Source of the DNA: Aselliscus stoliczkanus
Taxonomy: Eukaryota > Chordata > Mammalia > Chiroptera > Hipposideridae
Length of the DNA: 64,000 nt
Assembly: GCA_033961575.1 (NCBI GenBank)
Contig: CM066731.1
Span: forward strand, 62,520,001 to 62,584,000
Direction of reading: 5' to 3'
Part shown: positions 57,800 through 64,000 of the stretch, piece by piece
Position numbering within the stretch: the stretch's first letter is position 1
How the letters are laid out: each line of letters begins with the position of its first letter
Made by a program: the position numbers and the translations under genes
The notes under the pieces: model-generated
Databases searched by the model: none
Told to the model about the DNA's origin: nothing
The model's input: only the letters and a program-made list of their open reading frames with translations

Positions 57800-59250
57800 G
57801 GCAATACAAGAACAAAGAAATGAAGTATACTTCGTTCCTTTGCATTAATACTTGGCATTCCTTATACAGTTTTATTTTGTTTTGTTTTTGAATAAAGGGA
57901 AAGATTTTACATTCTTATACTTATATCAGTATTCTTATAAGAATGTGTTGCTCTTATATTTGACCGTCAGTTCTAACAACTTTCTACACCATATGTCTTT
58001 GCCATCCCCCCTAAAGTGACTTCATTAATGCCCTTTTTATAGACTCATTTTGTATTATCTTTGTAAACTAGAATCCATGGGTCCTCCCTCCCATTCTATG
58101 ACCGCCTTATTCTCCACTTTCTTAAGTATCCCTTTTACAAGGTGAGAAAGACATTTTCCAAATAACATTAGAACTTTTAAAAATTGAAAAATAATTGCCT
58201 CATTTTATTTGATAGCATTATTCATAAATCTCAACACAGCTTAAGTGTTCCTATCTCTTCTACAGGTTTACGTCTTAAAAATATATGAATATGTTATCTT
58301 CTAATCTAATAAGGAGAGGCTTTGGGTTTCTGTGTTTATTTCTACCACTGACTTAAAACAGAAACGTCATTTAATCTTTCTATCTCAGTTTACTTATCTG
58401 TAAAATATTTGCAGAACCTATGTTTAAAGAGCTCTAAATGCCAAAACTTAGAATTCAAATGACATGTTGATTATTTTGACTCTTTGCACACTTTTTGGCA
58501 CTGCTAAGCATTCTTTGTCTTGCTATAGAAAAATAATAGGTTTTATCAGAAAGCTATAAAATAGTCCTTGGCATATTGTCAAACTTGTATGTATATAAAA
58601 TGTCTAGATAGGAGAGGGCTCTTTCTCTATTCACATCTATAAATTTTGAAAATATATCTTTTATGGGATCTGAATGCTAAGTCTCGAGGAATTTCAAAAA
58701 TTAGGACCTATTAGAAAAGAGTCACAGGGCAGCTGAAGAAAAGCTCCAAGAGAGTTGTAAGAATCTTGTGTTTGTAGAATTATTATGTTTAAAATGCTTA
58801 GGGAAAAATACAGAAAGATGTGCACTAAAAGCTGGGATAGGGTGTTTTGAGGTGATGGAATTATAAATGATGTTTTCTTTCATAATTTCAAAATTTTAAA
58901 AACAACATGGTTGTACGGGAGTATAAACAGAAGAAAATGTTTAATTGAAAAAGGTCTAGTCCCTGTCCAAACAAATAAAGGTCAATCTGTGTCCAAACTG
59001 CAAATTTGATAAACACATGGAATGACTTGGGGAATACAGAATAAGAGCCACAAGAGGAAATCAATTATACGGGGATGCTGACACTAGGACCACAACAGGA
59101 CCACGGAAAGCAGAGCATGTTATGAACGAGCCCTATTTTGTAAACACATAATCACCACCCCCAATCCCACAGTTGGATCCAGCATAAACCTCTTCTCGCC
59201 ACTTCCCTAAATGGATATCCAGATAAATCATCATCCTCATCACCACCATG
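57800..59250. other. STAU2 intron, mostly unrecognised
   Basis: A weak sense MIR piece may lie at 58320-58450 (ctcagtttacttatctgtaa). No exon found. Confidence 0.4.
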
Positions 59251-59254
59251 GTTA

Positions 59255-59430
59255 CAGCAAAAACATAAAGCACTCACTATGTGCCAGGCACGACTCCAAG
59301 CACTTTATATACTCATCTCATTCAGTCACCAGGACTCCAACTTGAGTTTACACATTAGGAATAGAGATGTGAAGTAGCTTGCCCAAAGCCACCCCACTTG
59401 TACCAGCATTTGAACCCTCTGGAGGCTAAT
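59255..59430 (-). repeat. MIR SINE
   Basis: Antisense MIR: cactcactatgtgccaggca, ctccaagcactttatatact, agtagcttgcccaaagccac. Confidence 0.65.
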
Positions 59431-59559
59431 GGTCATGTCTTTACTGAAGAGAATGCTGGGGCCCTAGGAGTCCTGAAGACTGATTTGACTGCAGTCCTAC
59501 TACTTTCTTTCACCCTGTGTCTCCTCTCTTAACCCACCCTTCCAGAACCCATGCTTAAA

Positions 59560-60295
59560 CAATGATGTCCCCATTAAGGAATTGTAAATCAAAACCACAA
59601 TGATATACCCCTTCACATCCTCTAGGCTGGCTGTGGCCAAACAAAAACAGAATACAAGTGTTGGCAAAGATGACGAGAAACCACAACTCTTGTACACTTT
59701 GGTGGGAATGTAAAATAGTGCAGCCACTATGGAAAAGTTTGGCAGTTCCTCAAAGAGTTACCCTTTGACCCAGCAATTCCACTGCTAGATATATAAACCC
59801 AAGAGAAATTAAAACAGGTGTTGAAACAAAATAAAAGTATACACAAATGCTCACAACAGCATTATTCATAATAGCCCCCAAAATGGAAATAACCCAAAGG
59901 TTCATCAACTGATGAATCGATAAAGAAAATGTATTATATAGCCCTACAAATGAATGAAGTACTGACACACGCTACAGTGGGGGTGAACTTTGAAAACATT
60001 ATGCTAAGTGAAAGCTAGACACAAAAAAGCTACATATTGTATGATTCCATTCCGATGAAATGTCCGGAACAGGCAAATCCATAGGGACAGAAAGTAGATT
60101 AGAGGTTGCCAGGGGCTCGGAAGAGGGGGGATGGAGAGTAAGGGGATGAAGTTTCTTTTGGGGGTGATGGAATGTTCTGAAATTAGATACTGATAACCAC
60201 AACATTGTGAATGTGGTAGAAGCCATGTAATGGAACACTTTAAAATGGCTAAAATGGTGAATTTTATGTTATGTGAAACAATTTTTTTTTTTTAA
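59560..60295 (+). mobile_element. Old L1 3' end
   Basis: ORF2 C-terminal and 3' UTR phrases: gtggccaaacaaaaacagaa, ctttggtgggaatgtaaaat, tttgacccagcaattccact, ggttgccaggggctcgga and gaattttatgttatgtgaaa. The frame is not open. Confidence 0.75.
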
Positions 60296-60529
60296 TGTGG
60301 CTACTCCCTAGGGTTCAATCTTCTGTTTCCCATAGACAAGGCCATCTTCTCAGGTGATCTCACCTATTCCTAATTACATTTTTGGCAGACTCCCAGAAAT
60401 TAGCCTACCAGATTGGAGGGGGGAGGGGCTGAGGCACCCCTCCCTTAAGCGCTCTGGGAACTAAAGACCAGGTCTTCCTCCTGCCCTGGATTGCTTGCTG
60501 GGGGAGGACGTGAATCCGATTAATTCCAC

Positions 60530-60920
60530 AAATATTTATTAAGGGTCTACTTCATGCGAGGAAAAAGTGTTCCAAGCAGATAGCAGTGCAAAGGCCCTGG
60601 GGAGGGAACACATTGGGCATTTTTTGAGAAAACAGCAAGTATTCTTATACCTGGAATGCAGAACATCAAAGGGCTGAAAGGTAGGAAATTAGGGGTGAGA
60701 AGGAGCCAGGCAGCAAATCAGGACTTAATTCCACATATGATGGGAGCCACCAGAGGGTTTTACACAGAAAGTGACATGATCTGATGGCTGCTGTTTGCCC
60801 AAAGAGAGGCAAGGAGAGAGAGGGCAGTCGGCAGGACATTGCAGGGCCTAGGCGAGTCATATCTGAAAACACAAGACTGAACTGCTGAGGAGAATACAGT
60901 AGGGTCTCAGGCAGAGTCAA
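60530..60920 (-). mobile_element. L2 LINE fragment
   Basis: Antisense L2: ccacaaatatttattaaggg, cagatagcagtgcaaaggcc, tgggagccaccagagggttt and aaagtgacatgatctgatgg occur in order. Confidence 0.6.
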
Positions 60921-60929
60921 AATCCACTT

Positions 60930-61680
60930 AAGGATGGCGGCCATAATTTCAAGATGGAACCAGCCAGCATAGCTGTGTTTTTCTGTAGCTTCCTGGGTAC
61001 AGGGTCAGAGTTACGGTTTTGCCAAGCATCAGTGACCATTCAAGCTGAGAGGCACTCAAGAATGCAGGAATTAGGTCACTACAGGAGTGGTGAGAAATGA
61101 AGGACAAACTCCAGCAAAGCACAGCCCCGCAGGGAGGCTGCAACCATCCCGGTGGTTCTGCTCAGCGCTTTCCGGAAGCACAGGTCCCACAGGGACCTGG
61201 CCCTGCTGCACGCCTCTGAGCTGGACAGACGGCACGCAGCAAGAGCAGCAAAGCGTGCCTCCCGTGTGGTGGGTGACAAGCAGGGGGTGCTGGAGCTGTG
61301 TCCACTTTACAATTGAAAAGAAGGGTCCATGGCAGCACAACCTGGAGGGCTCTCCCTCCAGAGCGTGCTGCCAGTGTCTGAGGCAGGTGAATGGCCCTGG
61401 GAGGAGGAATGGCACAGGAGTGAGTGGGTTCCTCAGGGCAGCATTTCTCAGGGTGGCCCCACATGGACACCCCTCCTGTGGGGCCCGGGACAGCTGTTAG
61501 AATGCAGATTCAAGGTGGAAGGGAAGTGGACTCTGGGTGAATCTCCATATTACCAAACAGACTCGTTGCCTGCTGTGCATGCTAAAGCCTGAGGAGCACT
61601 TCCTGCAGGGGTCTTCTTCCCGTCCTTCCGGTGTCTGTGAACACGAAGGCTTCTGAGCGTTCAATACTCACTTTGTATGC
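60930..61680. other. GC-richer intronic block, unidentified
   Basis: Open frames of 60-137 codons occur on both strands at 61070-61590, which is expected of GC-rich DNA. None has a recognisable domain or a plausible splice context. A short MER5-like phrase (gttagaatgcagattcaagg) is at 61496-61515. Confidence 0.4.
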
Positions 61681-61689
61681 TGCCTCTAA

Positions 61690-63060
61690 TATGGTATATG
61701 AGCTGCAAAACTATGATAATTTTCCCTATTTCTTTTCACATTTTATTCCTTTGAGTTCCCCTAATTGTGTTGGTCCAAACTTCCAAAAGAATACTAAATA
61801 GTAGTTGACTATCTTGCCTTGTTTCTTACTGTAATGGTAAACCAGTGTATACTCATTAAGCATAATGCTGCCTATTGGGTTGGGATGGGATGGGACGGAA
61901 CAGGATGGGGTGAGATGGGGTGGGGTGGGGTGGGGTGGGATGCGGATGGAGATCAGGTGGGATGGGGGTGGGGTGGGACCGGATGGGGTGGGATAGGGTG
62001 GGGATGGGGTGGGGCTAGGGTGGGATGGGGGTAGAGTGGGGGTGGGGTATGGGGTGGGGCGGGACTGGAGGGGACTGAATGGGATGGGGGAGAGTATATG
62101 TATGTGCATCTATAGAGTATATAGTTTATAATGTTAAAGAAGTATTCAATTAGTCAAAATCTATTGAGTTTTCAAAGTCAATAACTGGCTTTTAATGTAT
62201 TTTTAGCATCTGTGTAGCTAGTTAACAATCTTTACTTTTTAATCTCTTCATAAGGTAAGTTTTATTAACATATTTTTTAATAGTGAAACAATTGTACATT
62301 CCTGGAATAAATCCCACTTGGTTAGTGGTTGTTCTTTCAATGTATTGCCAAAATCTGTTTGCCAATATTTCAATTAGGATTTTTCCATTGATAGTCTATA
62401 AATAATATTGATCTGAAGCTCTACCCTTTCTTGTTATTTTAAACTAGCATTGTTGAGCTAGACAGCAAAGTTATTTTTGATTGCCCAAAATAATTTATTT
62501 CCTATTTTTCAAAGGCTCAAGAAAATCTCTGTGAAACCACTTTACCAGGGACTTTTCTTCAGGGCAGTGGAGGTGGTACTAGCAATCTATTTGACTACGA
62601 ACCTATCCTTTTACTTCTGTAGCAATTGGATCCATTTTCCCTTCTTTTGAGGTCAGTTTTGGTCATTTATATTTTCCTACAAAATGACGCAGTTCATCCA
62701 GGTTCTGAAATCATTTTCCATTGAGTTGCACAAAATAGTCCTTTATGAGAATTTCCATTTCCTGTGCATCTGTAGTTTTCTCCCCATTATGAGACCACAT
62801 TTTGCATATTAGTGATTTAAACTCACATTGGCTTACTTTGATTAGAGTACATATATTTACATTTTATTGGTTCTTCCTACGAACAAGGTATTGGACTCTG
62901 CATGTTTTTCCTATTATTCTGTTTTCAATCTATTTCTGCATTCACTTTCCTTCGTCAGACTTATTTTGGTGTTCCTTTTCTAACTTTTTGTGTTGGATAT
63001 GTAATTTTTCATGGTATCTATCTATCTATGGTTAATGAATTTGACTTCTCATAAACTTTA
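61690..63060 (-). mobile_element. Old antisense L1 ORF2, containing a minisatellite
   Basis: attgtacattcctggaataa, tcccacttggttagtggttg, tttgccaatatttcaattag and aattttgacttctc-like segments read as the reverse complement of L1 ORF2. Stops are frequent. The G-rich array at 61876-62095 lies inside it. Confidence 0.6.
61876..62095 (+). repeat. G-rich pentamer-based minisatellite
   Basis: About 220 bp built from degenerate GGGAT, GGGGT and GGGGAT units, with many runs of three to five G on the plus strand. On the minus strand, the transcribed STAU2 sense, it is C-rich. Confidence 0.95.
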
Positions 63061-63069
63061 TGTTGTCTG

Positions 63070-63690
63070 TACTGTTTTCAAGAGGGAAACAAACTATACA
63101 GTGTTTACCAAATATTTTTGGTAATGAAACCCCCTTTTTAGTGAACTATGATACGTATTCTATGAAACGCACCTTGCTGTTTTAGGGACCCACCTTAGTT
63201 AAGAGTCTGTGTATTCTCCAGGTTACCCATTTAACTCATCCACTAAGTTTTTTTTATCTTGAATGTAATAGAGATACTCACATTTTAAGAACTACAATTT
63301 AAAATGTTTATCAAGTACTTTTGCAAACTTAACGTAAAGAAACAGTGAGGGAGAATGTGAACAGAAGAAAAGCTCTTTAGATTTACACTAAGGTCAACCG
63401 TCTTTAAGTTTCAACTGCTAGCTCTGTGAGGACTCTGGTAAGAGCATTTCCTTTCTCTAAGACTCATCAGGAATAGGAAAGATTCCTATCTGTAACAACC
63501 ATCTCAACCTTGTTCAATTGACAAACCAGGAAGAGGAGACGACTGTATTTTTCATGAACTATCATAGCATATCTGTGTATTTACTTAGGGACAGTTTTCA
63601 AATACATGTACATGGTGTATCTGTGCATTGGGGGTACACTTTTGCACTTTAAACACATTGATAAATTGTTTCTTAAAAAAATGCAATTTT
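63070..63690. other. STAU2 intron, nothing recognised
   Basis: No exon or repeat identified. Confidence 0.4.
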
Positions 63691-64000
63691 GGGCCGGCCG
63701 ATTGGTGCGTTGGTTAAGAGTTCGCTTAGGACGCCAGCTCTGAGTAGCAGGGCCCCGGTTCGGATCCCACATATGAGGGCCAGTGACGCTGCGCCCTCTA
63801 CAGCTAAGATGGTGAACTACAACTCGACCTGGAGCTGGGCTGCCGTGAGTCGCTGGAGATGGCGTAGGTTGCAGTGGACTGCTGTAAGCTACCCTGAGTG
63901 GCTGGTAGCCAGCATGGGAGGCTGGCAGCCGGTGTGAGCTGCCAAGAGCCACCATCAGTGGCCGTCGAGTGGCCAGAGACCAATCTGCCTCACCCAGGAA
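63691..64000 (+). mobile_element. Long-form SINE, head variant, cut by the window end
   Basis: Head gggccggccgattggtgcgt with the ctctgagtagcagggccccg variant, then the body up to ctgcctcacccaggaa. The 3' part is outside the window. Confidence 0.9.

Larger units (their letters stand above)
1..64000 (-). other. STAU2: STAU2 transcription unit, internal part only
   Basis: Six exons with canonical AG acceptors and GT donors lie in order on the minus strand, and their translations run continuously through dsRBD2, dsRBD3 and dsRBD4 of a Staufen protein. The product is STAU2 rather than STAU1 because the linker after dsRBD3 reads [15 protein letters not shown] and dsRBD4 contains GTGPNKKIAKKNAAEAM, where STAU1 differs as I recall it. 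The last exon in the window ends in a good donor and the first begins with an acceptor, so the gene continues beyond both sides of 27803-52681. I did not find further exons in 1-27800 or 52700-64000, so both flanks are taken as intron by inference. Staufen-2 carries mRNAs in RNP granules, especially in neurons, and binds RNA stems. Confidence 0.85.

Noticed and set aside
61071..61592. Overlapping frames on both strands in a GC-rich block
   Set aside because: Similar lengths on both strands are expected from GC content; no domain found.

Overview
The window is vertebrate (mammalian) nuclear DNA made mostly of introns and interspersed repeats. The only host gene I can support is STAU2 (Staufen-2, a double-stranded-RNA-binding protein), transcribed on the minus strand. 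Six coding exons are visible, in transcript order 52681-52522, 51240-51133, 48541-48329, 40942-40805, 32660-32529 and 27863-27803. They join in frame and give the end of dsRBD2, all of dsRBD3, the basic linker and dsRBD4. The 5' and 3' ends of the gene lie outside the window. The host is most likely a bat. The dominant SINE has a tRNA-like head, the recurring 'gaggGCCAGTGacactgccctc' block and a 'ccccaataaaatc' end, which fits bat SINEs, perhaps a rhinolophoid lineage. The species cannot be settled from the sequence alone.

Layout. 340-637 is an old antisense L1. 654-8911 is a full-length LINE-1 (8.26 kb) on the plus strand, antisense to STAU2, with a perfect 16-bp target-site duplication, an unusual ~3 kb 5' UTR containing four ~195-bp GC-rich monomers, an intact ORF1 (291 aa) and an intact ORF2 (1274 aa), a G-rich 3' UTR and an (AAAAT)n tail. 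8945-9480 is a decayed solo-LTR-like sequence. 9.6-27.8 kb is intron with old L1, MIR and SINE copies. 27.8-52.7 kb holds the six STAU2 exons separated by repeat-rich introns. 52.7-64 kb is upstream intron with L2 fragments, an 81-bp mariner-type MITE, a (GGAA)n tract, a G-rich minisatellite and further SINEs.

The SINEs fall into a short form (~95 bp head plus A-tail), a long form (~440 bp) and a related form carrying several tRNA-like modules. Many copies have clean target duplications, so insertion order can be read. The most notable items are the intact L1 with its monomeric 5' UTR, and a pair of ~97% identical long SINEs in opposite orientation that flank the 61-bp STAU2 exon. I saw no evidence of a wholly new gene system. 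Repeat family names come from recognition of consensus phrases, not from a database search.
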